A stretch of DNA of 64,000 nt, taken from Opitutus sp. (GTDB lineage: Bacteria; Verrucomicrobiota; Verrucomicrobiia; Opitutales; Opitutaceae). Of the stretch, positions 8,843 to 17,434 are shown in pieces. The first letter of the stretch is position 1, and every line of letters starts with the position of its first letter. The position numbers were made by a program, and so were the translations under genes. The DNA lies in assembly GCA_024707325.1 (NCBI GenBank), contig JANPZY010000001.1:186001-250000 (forward strand), written 5' to 3'. The notes below the pieces were generated by a model. That model ran no database searches, was not told where the DNA came from, and saw only the letters and a list, made by a program, of their open reading frames with translations.

Positions 8843-11803
8843 TCACTTCACCTTCACCTTGGCGGCCTTGCTGGTGACGGAGCCGGCGGGATTGGAGACC
8901 TTCACCGTATAGGAGCCCTTCGACGAAGACTTGGTTTTGGAGATTTTGTAGGTGGACGATTTCGCGCCGGAGATCGCTTTGCCGTCCTTATACCACTGAT
9001 ACTTCAACGGCTTCGTGCCGGATGCCTTCACCGTGAGTTTGACGCTTGCGCCTTTCTTCACGGTCACCGCCTTCGGCTGAGTCTTGATCGTGGGCAGCTT
9101 CATCGCCGCGCCTTTCGCGATCTTCACTTCATACCACAACGTGGTGCCGGACGAACCGAGTTTGAACTGACTGCGGCCGTCGGACAGTGACTTCACTTTA
9201 ACCGACTTCTTCCGCACGCCCTTGCTGTCGAGCGCATAGACCTTCACGCCGGAAGCTTTCGCCGGCAACGTGACCGTCATCGGCACGACTTCGACCAAAG
9301 TGGGCGACTTGCCCCAGTTCGAACCGACGGAGCTCTTGGTGCTGTCGGTCCATTTCTGGCCAGTGTTGGCAACCTCGCCCGTGACCACGAGCACACCGGT
9401 GCTGCCTTTCTGGTCAAAGATCGACGAACCCTTGGTCAACACGAGGCCCGCAGTGCTCCAGTCGTTGCGCGTCTTGCCGGGCTTGAACACGACTCCGCCG
9501 AGATTGAAGGAGCGTCCGTTGGCAAAACCGACCACCGCCTTCGTGCGCTTTGTATTCACGGTTACAATACCGCGTTCCTTCACCGAAGTATCCCACGCGA
9601 GTTCTTTGGTGTCAGAGGTCAGCTTTTTGCCCTTGGGAGCTGACGGCAGTTTCGTTTTGCCGGATGCTTTGCTGCCCACCGCGAGCGCGAAGCGTTTCTG
9701 CAACGTCAACCGCGCGGGGTAGCCGGCGACTTCGCCGTCGGCGATTTTCCATGCGTTGCCGGCTTTGGTGATGGCTTTCACTTCGTCAGTGGGACGGAAG
9801 CGCAGCACGTATTCGCTCTTCGCCGGAGCGACATCGCCGCGGCGAAAGAGCGCGGAGGCGAGCAACAGGTTGGCCATCTTCGACGGATGCGTGTCCTGCG
9901 CAAAGAAGTCCGACACGTAGCCGCGATTCCAATCGGAGGTGCCGGAGCCGTAGGAAAACATCCAGATGCCGTCCCAATCCTGCAGACCGGCGTAGGCCGC
10001 GAGCAGCACGGGCGCCTCGGCACCGTAAAGATTAGGCGAAGCGTGCTGATACTCCGTCACCATGTGCGGCTTGCCCTTCACGCGCTGCACGGCGAGTCCG
10101 GTGAGCGCGTTGTCGAGGTGGTTCACGATCGAACGATTGTTGATGAGCCAGTTGTTCGAATCCCACGCGTCGCCCGGAAACTGCGGGTGCTCCCAGTAGG
10201 AATGTGTATCCACAACGTCCATACCAGCCTGGGCGTTGGGCGTGCTGGTCGAGATGATCGTGCCGAAAACGATGCCTTTGTCGCCGCGCAGCTTCTTCAC
10301 GTGATCGCGCATCGTCTTCCAATACTTCTGCTCCTGCGCGACCATGAACTTGATCCAGTCGCGTCGCTGATTCGGCAGACTCGCACCGTTTTCCGCGCTG
10401 TAAGCGACGATGGGGATGTTGCCTTTCTTCAACGAAACCCCGCTCGGAAACTGCCCGATCTTCCCGCCCGTCGAGAACTTCACGTCGGCGATCCACACCG
10501 TGCCCTTGGTCGAGCCGAACCCGCTGAAATTGATGCGCAGATTCGATGCTTTGACGGGCGCGACGAAGACGGCGGTGTAGGTCTTCCAACTCGTTCCGAG
10601 CGTCGTGCTCACGAGCGACTGGACATTATCCCACAAAGTTGGACCGGCGTAGGTCAGGTCGGCTGTGAGAGGAACCGGCGTCGAAGCCTTGGCGGCGAAC
10701 GTGACGGTGTAGACCTGTCCTGATTTGAGCGAAAGGCCGGCTTGATTGACCTGCACGTGCCAGCCCGCGGAGCCCGGCTGCGAGACGACCACCTTCAAGC
10801 TCGGTTTGCTGCCGCTATAGTCCTTCGTGACCTCGAACGTGCGGACGGCCGGCGAGTGTTGCTCCACATTCCAGTCTGCCGCGCCCGACGCAAACGCGCC
10901 GTTCTTCAGCAGATTTTTCCCGAGCTTTTCGTCCACCGCACCCCACGCCTTCTTCAGCGCGCTTTCGCTGCTGTATTCACTTTTCAACCACGCATTCCAC
11001 GGTTTCTCCAAGTCCTTCTTGAAGACCTTTGGGAGCAGATCGATGCCGCCGTCCATCCACTTCTGGACGAAACCCATCTCGTTGTTGATTTCGACGAAGG
11101 CGAGCGCGGGATTCTTCGCGAGCGGCACCTTGGAGTATTTGTCGGGTGCAGTGAGGAGCCGGGTCGCAAAATCCTCCTGCAGTTTCCGCGCTTTATCGTT
11201 AAAGAACCCGAGCACGTGCTGGTCAGCCCACGCCATTTCCTCGACCTCTGCGGGGAGGCCGTCGGAAGCGAAATACTGGCGACCGGTGAGCAGATTGATG
11301 TTCGAGTAGATGCCCTGTTTCGCGAGTTCGGAGATGAAATACTGCAGACGATCGAGTGCGTCCGGCCGCAGCTTCTTCGGATCGCTGCCGATCGGGTTGC
11401 CCCAATCGTCGGTCTCGTAATCGATCAGACACGCACGCTGATCGCCCGCCATCCACGCGGCGTCCATGTGGTGAAAGCGCACGGCATTGATGCCGAACTT
11501 CCGCATGCGCTTCGCGATCGACGCAGCCTTGTCTTTGTCGGGAAACGCCGCGCCCGCGCCGACGTTCACGCCGAGGAAACGGATGCGCTTTCCGTCCACC
11601 ACGAACTGCCCCTTGGGGCTCACGGTCACCCAGCCTTTGCCGCCGGCGGGAGCGGCGTTCCATGACTTCAGGCTCGTGACGGTGTTCTTGCTGTCGTTCC
11701 ACGGCAGCGTGAACGATTTCATGTCCTGTGCGCGCAGACCGGGCAGCGACGCGAGCAGCACCAACGCAATAACCGAGCGAATAAACGTGGGGTAAACGTT
11801 CAT
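8843..11803 (-). CDS. secreted modular glycoside hydrolase with CBM-like insert and C-terminal Ig-like domain
   Basis: 986 residues. I chose the ATG at 11803 because it opens a clear signal peptide (residues 1-25, ending SLPGLRA). Residues about 35-290 form a GH5/GH39-like barrel start: RIRFLGVNVG, INAVRFHHMDAAWM, and ALAFVEINNEMGF, whose Glu242 is a candidate acid/base. Residues about 298-446 look like a CBM4/9-type jelly roll (NLLKNGAFASGAADW to VWIADVKFS). The barrel resumes after it (ENGASLPNQRRDW, MVTEYQH, WDGIWMFSYG). Residues about 905-986 are a Lys/Ser-rich Ig-like domain (YQWYKDGKAISGAKSSTYKI). Polysaccharide degradation outside the cytoplasm is likely; the substrate is not predictable. 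Confidence 0.75.
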   Translation of the reverse strand: MNVYPTFIRSVIALVLLASLPGLRAQDMKSFTLPWNDSKNTVTSLKSWNAAPAGGKGWVTVSPKGQFVVDGKRIRFLGVNVGAGAAFPDKDKAASIAKRMRKFGINAVRFHHMDAAWMAGDQRACLIDYETDDWGNPIGSDPKKLRPDALDRLQYFISELAKQGIYSNINLLTGRQYFASDGLPAEVEEMAWADQHVLGFFNDKARKLQEDFATRLLTAPDKYSKVPLAKNPALAFVEINNEMGFVQKWMDGGIDLLPKVFKKDLEKPWNAWLKSEYSSESALKKAWGAVDEKLGKNLLKNGAFASGAADWNVEQHSPAVRTFEVTKDYSGSKPSLKVVVSQPGSAGWHVQVNQAGLSLKSGQVYTVTFAAKASTPVPLTADLTYAGPTLWDNVQSLVSTTLGTSWKTYTAVFVAPVKASNLRINFSGFGSTKGTVWIADVKFSTGGKIGQFPSGVSLKKGNIPIVAYSAENGASLPNQRRDWIKFMVAQEQKYWKTMRDHVKKLRGDKGIVFGTIISTSTPNAQAGMDVVDTHSYWEHPQFPGDAWDSNNWLINNRSIVNHLDNALTGLAVQRVKGKPHMVTEYQHASPNLYGAEAPVLLAAYAGLQDWDGIWMFSYGSGTSDWNRGYVSDFFAQDTHPSKMANLLLASALFRRGDVAPAKSEYVLRFRPTDEVKAITKAGNAWKIADGEVAGYPARLTLQKRFALAVGSKASGKTKLPSAPKGKKLTSDTKELAWDTSVKERGIVTVNTKRTKAVVGFANGRSFNLGGVVFKPGKTRNDWSTAGLVLTKGSSIFDQKGSTGVLVVTGEVANTGQKWTDSTKSSVGSNWGKSPTLVEVVPMTVTLPAKASGVKVYALDSKGVRKKSVKVKSLSDGRSQFKLGSSGTTLWYEVKIAKGAAMKLPTIKTQPKAVTVKKGASVKLTVKASGTKPLKYQWYKDGKAISGAKSSTYKISKTKSSSKGSYTVKVSNPAGSVTSKAAKVKVK

Positions 11804-11936
11804 GGGGTGACGGAGAACGGCGCTCTTTCGTCGGCGGACAAACGAGCGCGAACTCGCGCTGATTTCAGCGCTGGATTTCGCCCAGCGCAAGACTCACCGG
11901 ACGCACGCCGCACACACGCAACCAAGCGGCGATAAA

Positions 11937-11958
11937 CCCTGCGGCGCTTCGCCGCGGG
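11937..11958 (-). terminator. weak hairpin downstream of the small basic protein
   Basis: On the minus strand CCCGCGGCG, loop AAG, CGCCGCAGGG, then TTTAT. A GC-rich stem with a short U-rich tail placed just after the small ORF stop at 11972; it may terminate that transcript before the glycosidase. Confidence 0.4.
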
Positions 11959-11971
11959 AGACTACGTCCGC

Positions 11972-12137
11972 TCAGAGATTTTCCTGCTTCGGCGAACGCT
12001 CCGAAGGCCGGTCGGCCCGCAGAGGCTCTCCGCGCTTCGCTTTCTCCGTGGCCTTGGCGGAACTCGATTTGGCTGACGTGTTGCCTGCGGACTTGGCGGA
12101 CGACTCAGACGATTTTGGGGCGGGTTTTGTTTTTCAT
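11972..12137 (-). CDS. small Lys/Ser-rich basic protein (about 54 aa), frame broken by one extra base
   Basis: Starting at the ATG at 12137 the frame reads MKNKTRPK and then stops after three more codons. Dropping one base from the A4 or C4 run at about 12113-12120 gives a 54-residue protein: MKNKTRPKSSESSAKSAG, then NTSAKSSSAKATEKAKRG, then EPLRADRPSERSPKQENL and a stop. The composition is strongly biased (Lys, Ser, Ala), with no hydrophobic core, so it is probably disordered and nucleic-acid binding. Both the single-base defect type and the exact multiple of three after repair match the other indels in this window. Function unknown; its reality as a gene is an inference. Confidence 0.45.
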
Positions 12138-12176
12138 TTATAAAGGGAAGTTTTGCCCGCACCGCGACGCAGGCTG

Positions 12177-12446
12177 CTAATCGAGACTCGGGGAGATGAA
12201 GAACTCCAATTCCTCCCCCTCCTGCTCCGAGGCCAGCAGTTGCTTCAGCGCATAATCATCGAGCGGAATTTCGGTCGTGGCCGATCCGGGTAGCACCAGG
12301 TGCACGCAAGGCACCGCTTCCGGACCTTCTCCCTGTCGCAGCTCGATCGTGCCGCGCAGCGTCACGGGCAAATCAGGACGACGCAGCGTCGTGCGAACCA
12401 AAACCGTGCGGCCGGCCAAGGAAGTGAAGTCGATGGTGGAGATCAT
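12177..12446 (-). CDS. hypothetical protein, 89 aa
   Basis: An acidic 89-residue protein beginning MISTIDFTSLAGRTVLVRT and ending LEFFISPSLD. Predicted beta-strands (VLVRTTLR, TLRGTIELR, CVHLVLPG) suggest a small all-beta fold, perhaps PilZ-like or SH3-like, but no diagnostic motif is visible. It is the last of three minus-strand genes after the PLD-like enzyme and the zinc-ribbon membrane protein. Function unknown. Confidence 0.6.
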   Translation of the reverse strand: MISTIDFTSLAGRTVLVRTTLRRPDLPVTLRGTIELRQGEGPEAVPCVHLVLPGSATTEIPLDDYALKQLLASEQEGEELEFFISPSLD

Positions 12447-12511
12447 GCGTGCAGCGCATGGCTGCAGCCTAGCTGACCTCCCGCGAGCGCCGTGGTTCGC
12501 CGGGCGAATTC

Positions 12512-12739
12512 CTAGAACTTCAGCCGGGTATTCTCATGCCCACACCGGGGACATGGCCGCACCTCGGGACCGACCGGCGCCGTATAGAGATTGTCGCACC
12601 GGATACAGTGGAACGTCGTGCGTCGGCGCTCGCCCTCGAACATGCGGTGATCGCGCCGATCATACCAAAGCCACAGGCCAAGAAACACGACCGCGACCAG
12701 GGCGCAGTAGAGAATCGTGGCGGTTTGGAAATCGACCAT
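12512..12739 (-). CDS. small membrane protein with C-terminal zinc ribbon
   Basis: 75 residues when started at the ATG at 12739; an ATG at 12778 would add 13 residues and overlap the upstream gene region without giving recognisable sequence. One membrane helix (ATILYCALVAVVFLGLWLWY), then a basic stretch, then CIRCDNLY and CPRCGHENTRL, two CxxC knuckles forming a probable zinc ribbon on the cytoplasmic side. It lies just downstream of the cardiolipin synthase-like gene. Function unknown. Confidence 0.65.
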   Translation of the reverse strand: MVDFQTATILYCALVAVVFLGLWLWYDRRDHRMFEGERRRTTFHCIRCDNLYTAPVGPEVRPCPRCGHENTRLKF

Positions 12740-12790
12740 AACCGACACAGTGCGTGTCGCCTCGCACGGCGCAATCACCCATTCGCGCTG

Positions 12791-14116
12791 CTACAGTTGC
12801 GAGCGAAACAACCCGCAGAACCAGTCCGCCGCTTTGACGTAAAACGGTCGCGCGTTGAACTCCTCCAACGTCAGCTCCGTGGACTGCGCGCGATCTCGTT
12901 CGAACACCTTCACGTGTTCGCGCACGGCGATCGGATCGATGACGCAGATGTTCATCTCGTCGTTGATCGCGAAGGAGCGGTTGTCGAAGTTCACCGAGCC
13001 GATCGTCAGGAAAACGTCGTCCACGATCATCGCCTTGCAGTGAAACATCGCCGGCTCGAAGCGATAAAACTTCACGCCTGCGGCGAGCAGTGGCCCCCAC
13101 CGCGAACGCGACGCCGCACGCCCGAAACGCGAATCGTTTTTCGCGGGCACCACGACTTCCACGTCCACGCCACGTTCGCGCGCCGCGACGAGCATCTCCA
13201 TGGCCATTTCGTCCGGCACGAAATACGCGTGCGAGATCTTGATCGATTTCCGCGCTGACGCGATCGCGAGCAAGTAGGCGATGCGCGCGCGCTCCGTGTC
13301 TTCACCCGGTCCGCTCTTGAAACACTGCGCGAAACTCGAGCCGCGCTCGCCGAGCGGCGGAAAAAACGCCTCGCCCACCATCAGTTCCCCGGTCGTCTGC
13401 AGCCAGTTCGTCGCGAACACCGACTGCATCTGCGCCACCGCCGGCCCCTGCACGCGCACACCCGTCTCGCGCCAGACATCAGGACGATCGCCCGCGCCCA
13501 GCCACTCGTCGGCGATGCACATGCCGCCGGTAAAACCGACGAGTCCATCGACCACGAGGATCTTTCGATGCGTGCGATGGTTGATGTTCGGTTTGATCTG
13601 CCACCAGTGCTCGCGGCCGTAGATCACGAACTTCACGCCCGCCGAACGCAGCCGATCACGATCTTCGCGTTTGAATTTCAGCGAACCCATACCGTCCGCG
13701 AGCACGAGCACCGGCACACCTGCCCTCGCGCGTTCGCTCATCGCTTCGATGAACTCGTCGCTGATTTTTCCCGAAGCCCAGATGTAGGTCTCGAGGGTCA
13801 CGCTGCGCTTCGCTTTGCGGATCGCCTCAAGCATGGCGGGAAAAATTTCGTCGCCGTTCAGCAGCGGCTCGATGCGGTTCCCTCCGGAAAACTCCGCGCT
13901 CACCAGCGGCCCAAGCGTAGCCGCAAACTCGGGGGCCGCCGGGCCGACGTCGAGCGACACCGGCTCACTCAGCACGCGGGCCGAGGTATACCAAAAGAAA
14001 ATCGCCAGCGCGATCGCCGCGCAGATCAGCGTGGTGATCCAAAACCGCTTGCCGCGGTTGGGCTCGCGAGGCGCACGCGTGCGCTCCGTCTTTCGGCGTT
14101 TCGGCCAGGCAAACAT
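12791..14116 (-). CDS. phospholipase D-family cardiolipin synthase-like protein
   Basis: 441 residues with an N-terminal membrane anchor (TTLICAAIALAIFFWYTSARVL, about residues 30-50) and two HKD motifs. The first is HRTHRKILVVDG followed by GFTGGMCIADEWLG; the second is MFHCKAMIVDDVFLTIGSVNFDNRSF. This two-HKD architecture with GG/GS followed by N/D is typical of bacterial cardiolipin synthases (ClsA/ClsB type), which join two phosphatidylglycerols or transfer phosphatidyl groups at the inner membrane. A broader PLD phosphodiesterase role cannot be excluded. Confidence 0.82.
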   Translation of the reverse strand: MFAWPKRRKTERTRAPREPNRGKRFWITTLICAAIALAIFFWYTSARVLSEPVSLDVGPAAPEFAATLGPLVSAEFSGGNRIEPLLNGDEIFPAMLEAIRKAKRSVTLETYIWASGKISDEFIEAMSERARAGVPVLVLADGMGSLKFKREDRDRLRSAGVKFVIYGREHWWQIKPNINHRTHRKILVVDGLVGFTGGMCIADEWLGAGDRPDVWRETGVRVQGPAVAQMQSVFATNWLQTTGELMVGEAFFPPLGERGSSFAQCFKSGPGEDTERARIAYLLAIASARKSIKISHAYFVPDEMAMEMLVAARERGVDVEVVVPAKNDSRFGRAASRSRWGPLLAAGVKFYRFEPAMFHCKAMIVDDVFLTIGSVNFDNRSFAINDEMNICVIDPIAVREHVKVFERDRAQSTELTLEEFNARPFYVKAADWFCGLFRSQL

Positions 14117-14233
14117 CGTGGGGTAATTGCATCACTGGCAAAAGGTCCGTGATGCCGTGCGGCGCTAGACCGATGCTTGCCCGACCAGTTCCCCCGCGCA
14201 CCGCGCGCGCAATCCGCGGTCCGTGTTGCCCCG

Positions 14234-14920
14234 ATGCGGTCCCCTCTGCGTCAACTCACCCAACGATGGCGCAGCCGCCGATTCCGCGTCTTCGCCCTCT
14301 GCGCGCTGCTCGTGCTCGGTCTGCTCGGCTGGCTCGCGACGCTCGTCGACTGGCTCGCCGTGCGCGATCACCTCGTGGCACTGGATCTCCGCTGGCTGTT
14401 TCTCGCGATGGCGCTGCTGCCGCTTTTCGGTTTTCCGATCAGCGTCGTCTACATCGTCGCCGGCGCGCGATTCGGCATGTGGTGGGGCGGCGTTTTGGTC
14501 GCGGCGGTCACGACGCTGCATCTGTTTTTCTCCCACGCGATCGGACGCTGGTTGCTGCGAAAAAAGATCGAGCACGCGCTGGAGCGACGCGGCTGGCGGA
14601 TTCCTCATCTGCCGCGCGCGGCGGATGCCGAGATCGCGGCGTTTGGCGCGCTCGTGCCGGGCGTGCCGTATTTCATCCGTAATTACCTGCTCGCGCTCAC
14701 GGACGTGCGTTTCGTGGTTTACTGGCTCGTGTGCCTGCCCGTTTACGTCGGGCGTTCGTATCTCGCCTTGATGCTCGGCGGACTCGCGACCGCGCCCACC
14801 ACGCGCGAGCTCGTGATCGGCGGCACCGTGGAAGCGGTGAAGCTCGTCGTGTGCGCCCTCATTCTGCGCCACCTTTATCGTCGCTACGGACGCGGCGTGT
14901 CGGTGCGCAGCAAGTCCTGA
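14234..14920 (+). CDS. TVP38/TMEM64 (DedA-like) membrane protein
   Basis: About 228 residues from the ATG at 14234; an upstream ATG at 14177 would add 19 unpromising residues. Hydrophobic segments are at FRVFALCALLVLGLLGWLAT, WLFLAMALLPLFGFPISVVY and several later. The motif GFPISVVYIVAGARFGMWWG and the later FGALVPGVPYFIRNYLLAL match the VTT (SNARE-associated) domain seen in DedA/TVP38 lipid-flippase-related proteins. It is divergent from the cardiolipin synthase gene 117 nt away, which fits a membrane-lipid theme. Its stop codon lies inside the first unit of a 22-bp repeat array. Confidence 0.75.
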   Translation: MRSPLRQLTQRWRSRRFRVFALCALLVLGLLGWLATLVDWLAVRDHLVALDLRWLFLAMALLPLFGFPISVVYIVAGARFGMWWGGVLVAAVTTLHLFFSHAIGRWLLRKKIEHALERRGWRIPHLPRAADAEIAAFGALVPGVPYFIRNYLLALTDVRFVVYWLVCLPVYVGRSYLALMLGGLATAPTTRELVIGGTVEAVKLVVCALILRHLYRRYGRGVSVRSKS

Positions 14921-15037
14921 CGCGAGCCGCACCTTGGCGCGACGTGGTGCGCACCTGGTCGCGACCGTGTCCGGACCCTGGCTCGACCGTGTCCGCACGT
15001 GGGCTCGACATGGTGCGGGCTCGGGCACGACTCGATC
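14915..15037 (+). repeat. 22-bp tandem repeat array 3, left part (5 units plus a broken sixth)
   Basis: Units start at 14915, 14937, 14959, 14981, 15003 and 15025. The first contains the TVP38-like stop codon (TCCTGAC). The sixth unit is cut after 13 nt, exactly at the IS66 insertion point. Good matches include GCTCGACCGTG + TCCGCACGTGG. Confidence 0.85.
15030..15037. repeat. left 8-bp target-site duplication of IS66
   Basis: ACTCGATC directly precedes the left inverted repeat and recurs directly after the right inverted repeat (17427-17434). Eight bp is the duplication size expected for IS66-family transposition. Confidence 0.95.
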
Positions 15038-15096
15038 GTAAGCGTCGCTCCGAGTGCCTCGTTGTTACGGGAACTCCAATCGTGTAGATTGGCTGG

Positions 15097-15465
15097 ATGG
15101 GAACTACGGTAACGACGGAGTTGGTGCATCACGGAGAGCGGCGGGATCGAGCGGGACGGCAGCACGTGCCGCGGGAGCGGCGCGAGGGGCTGTTGGCAGC
15201 GTTTCGGGAGAGCGGGCTGACGCGGCGAGCGTTCGCGCAGCGTGAGGGCATCCGGTATACGACCTTCTGCAACTGGACGCAGCGGGCGGCGAAGCGATCG
15301 AATGGCGAGATGCCCGCAGTGGCGTCGGTGCGCTTCGCGGAGGTGGCGTTGCCGGTGAGTGCGGGCAGCAGCAGCGGAATGGAGGTGCGACTGGCTGATG
15401 GCACCACGGTGCGCGGCGGGCGTGTCGAGGAAGTGGTGGCACTCGTGCGGGCGTTGCGGAGTTGA
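15097..15465 (+). CDS. tnpA: IS66 accessory protein TnpA
   Basis: 122 residues. The central part RREGLLAAFRESGLTRRAFAQREGIRYTTFCNWTQR is a helix-turn-helix of the IS66 Orf1/InsA type, presumably binding the element ends. It is followed 6 nt later by tnpB. Intact. Confidence 0.88.
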   Translation: MGTTVTTELVHHGERRDRAGRQHVPRERREGLLAAFRESGLTRRAFAQREGIRYTTFCNWTQRAAKRSNGEMPAVASVRFAEVALPVSAGSSSGMEVRLADGTTVRGGRVEEVVALVRALRS

Positions 15466-15471
15466 AGCGCG

Positions 15472-15819
15472 ATGCTGGCCTTCCCGCGTTCGGTCCGGAT
15501 CTTCGTGGCGGTGGAGCCGGTGGACATGCGCAAGCAATACGACGGGCTGTGGCTCGCGGCGCAGTCGCAGTTGGGCGAGAACCCGAAGGACGGGGCGGTG
15601 TTCTGCTTTACGAATCGGGAGCGGACGCGGCTGAAGCTTTTATATTGGGACGGCACGGGTGTCGTGATCGTGGCGAAGCGGCTCGAGTCGGGACGCTTCT
15701 CCTGGCCGGAGCCGAGCGAGACGAAACGCAAACTCTCGCTGACGCCGGAGGCCCTGGCGTTGATCGTCGGCGGGGTGGAACTGAAAGGGGCCGCGCTGAA
15801 GCCATGGTATGAGCGCTGA
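15472..15819 (+). CDS. tnpB: IS66 accessory protein TnpB
   Basis: 115 residues, normal for IS66 Orf2. It shows the family hallmark RSVRIFVAVEPVDMRKQYDGL followed by GAVFCFTNRERTRLKLLYWDGTGVVIVAKRLE. The function in transposition is required but biochemically unclear. It lies between tnpA and tnpC. Confidence 0.95.
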   Translation: MLAFPRSVRIFVAVEPVDMRKQYDGLWLAAQSQLGENPKDGAVFCFTNRERTRLKLLYWDGTGVVIVAKRLESGRFSWPEPSETKRKLSLTPEALALIVGGVELKGAALKPWYER

Positions 15820-15837
15820 AGGCCTGGGGCATGTATC

Positions 15838-17337
15838 ATGCTAGTGGATACGGCGATGTGCGCCACTGCGACGACCGGCGAGGAAGTGCGACAACTCCGC
15901 GAGGAGGTGGCAGTCTTGCGGGCGCAGATCGCGTGGCTGAAGCAGCAGCTCTTCGGGCCGGGAAAAAGTGAGACGCTGGACCGGGCGCAACTGCTCCTGC
16001 AACTGGGCGAACTGGAGAAACTGGCGACCGCGACGCACCCGACCGAGATCATCACCTACGAGCGTGCGAGCGGACCGGCGCCGAAGCGCACGCTGCCGGC
16101 GGAGTCCTTCGCTCACCTGCCGGTGAAAGAGACGGTGATCATCGAGCCGGAGGCGGTGAAGGCCGAGCCCTCGCTCTACGAGCGTATCGGCGAGGAATGC
16201 ACCTTCGAAGTGGATGTGATCCCGCCCCAATTGTTCAAGCGCCAGATCGTGCGCCCGAAGTATCGCCACCGCCTGGATCGGAATCGTGCGCCGCTGCTCG
16301 CACCCGCGCCGAAACGCGTGGTCAACGGCGGCTTCGCCTCGGCGGGATTGATCGCGTGGGCCCTGACCGCGAAGTTTTGCGATCACCTGCCGCTGTTCCG
16401 GCAGGAAAAGATGCTGGCACGGTGGGGTGCTCCGATCTCGCGGCAAAATTTAAGCGACTGGGTCGGAGCGGCGACGGCACTCTTGGAGCCGCTGGTGAAG
16501 CAGATGAAGCGCGAGCTGCTGCAAAGCGGATATGTGCAGGCCGATGAAACTCCGATCCGGTGCAACGACCCGGACCTGCGCGATGGGAAAACAACCACGG
16601 GTTGGTTGTGGGCGCTGTCACGTCCCGGAGGCGACGTCATCTTCGAGTGGCGGTTGTCCCGCCGGCACGAGGAGGCCGAGCGCCTGCTCGGCGAGTATCG
16701 CGGCGTTTTGCACTCGGACGGCTACGAGGGATACGCGGCGTATGCGCGTGCTCATCCCCACGTCGAGTGGGCCGGATGTTGGGCGCATGCTCGTCGGCGG
16801 TTTATCGAGGCGGCTGCCGAGCGGCCGCGCACGGCCGAGCGCGTGCTGCGCCTGATCGGTGAACTCTACGCGCTCGAAGCGCAGTGGGACGAGCAACAGG
16901 TCGGCGACCGTCGCGCCGCCCTCCGGCAGGAACACTTTGCGCGACCGCTGGCGCGGCTGCGTCGATTGGTCGTCGCATTGCAGAAGCGTGTGCTGCCTCG
17001 CTCCGGTCTCGGCCAAGCCTGCACCTATCTGCTCGGGCAGTGGACGCCGCTCACCACGCATGTGCGGCACAGCCAGACCAAACTCGATACCAATGCGGTC
17101 GAGAACGCCATCCGGCCGAGCAAACTCGGAGCGAAAAACTGGCTCTTCGTCGGCCACCCCGACGCCGGCGATCGCGCGGCCGTCATCTACTCGCTGGTCG
17201 TCAGTTGCCAGCGACATGGTCACGATCCCCACGCTTACCTCCGCGACGTGCTCACCAGGTTACCTGCGATGACCACCGCTGACGACCTGCGCCCACTGTT
17301 GCCCGCGCACTGGCGCACGGCGGCGTCACCATCCTGA
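15838..17337 (+). CDS. tnpC: IS66 DDE transposase TnpC
   Basis: 499 residues (an internal ATG at 15856 is an alternative start). Order of parts: an N-terminal leucine-zipper-like coiled coil (about 15-60, REEVAVLRAQIAWLKQQLFG), a zinc-binding/linker region (about 60-150), then the DDE core with QADETPIRCND (first Asp), LHSDGYEGYAAYA with GCWAHARRRF (second Asp region), and DTNAVENAIRPSKLGAKNWLF (catalytic Glu in the family ENxIR motif). All key residues are present and the frame is open. Confidence 0.95.
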   Translation: MLVDTAMCATATTGEEVRQLREEVAVLRAQIAWLKQQLFGPGKSETLDRAQLLLQLGELEKLATATHPTEIITYERASGPAPKRTLPAESFAHLPVKETVIIEPEAVKAEPSLYERIGEECTFEVDVIPPQLFKRQIVRPKYRHRLDRNRAPLLAPAPKRVVNGGFASAGLIAWALTAKFCDHLPLFRQEKMLARWGAPISRQNLSDWVGAATALLEPLVKQMKRELLQSGYVQADETPIRCNDPDLRDGKTTTGWLWALSRPGGDVIFEWRLSRRHEEAERLLGEYRGVLHSDGYEGYAAYARAHPHVEWAGCWAHARRRFIEAAAERPRTAERVLRLIGELYALEAQWDEQQVGDRRAALRQEHFARPLARLRRLVVALQKRVLPRSGLGQACTYLLGQWTPLTTHVRHSQTKLDTNAVENAIRPSKLGAKNWLFVGHPDAGDRAAVIYSLVVSCQRHGHDPHAYLRDVLTRLPAMTTADDLRPLLPAHWRTAASPS

Positions 17338-17339
17338 TC

Positions 17340-17365
17340 GGATATACCGTAGTTACGGCATATCC
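17340..17365. repeat. near-palindromic hairpin after tnpC
   Basis: GGATATACCGTAG and TTACGGCATATCC form a 26-nt near-perfect palindrome starting 3 nt after the tnpC stop. A related ACCGTAGTTAC motif recurs at about 17383-17393, and its complement-like form GAACTACGGTAAC is near the left end. It may be a terminator-type or end-recognition structure internal to the element. Confidence 0.55.
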
Positions 17366-17426
17366 AGTCCGCGCATCGCAACTACCGTAGTTACCTCGTC
17401 AAGGAGGCACTCGGAGCGACGCTTAC

Positions 17427-17434
17427 ACTCGATC
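17427..17434. repeat. right 8-bp target-site duplication of IS66
   Basis: Second copy of ACTCGATC, immediately after the right terminal inverted repeat. Confidence 0.95.

Larger units (their letters stand above)
15038..17426 (+). mobile_element. complete IS66-family insertion sequence
   Basis: 2389-bp element with perfect 23-bp terminal inverted repeats (15038-15060 and 17404-17426) starting GTAAGCGTCGCTCCG, the typical IS66 GTAA end, and an exact 8-bp target duplication. It encodes the standard trio tnpA-tnpB-tnpC, all with intact frames, so it is potentially active and probably recent. It is inserted in a 22-bp repeat array between the TVP38-like gene and rplQ and harms no gene. Confidence 0.97.

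Noticed and set aside
11962..12162. 66-codon minus-strand frame overlapping the small basic protein
   Set aside because: Pro/Arg-rich frame; the neighbouring frame after a one-base repair gives a more protein-like Lys/Ser/Glu composition and the same defect type seen in other genes.
15721..15745. GTCGGGAC-like word inside tnpB resembling the 22-bp unit
   Set aside because: Single short match without phase; encodes a conserved TnpB segment.
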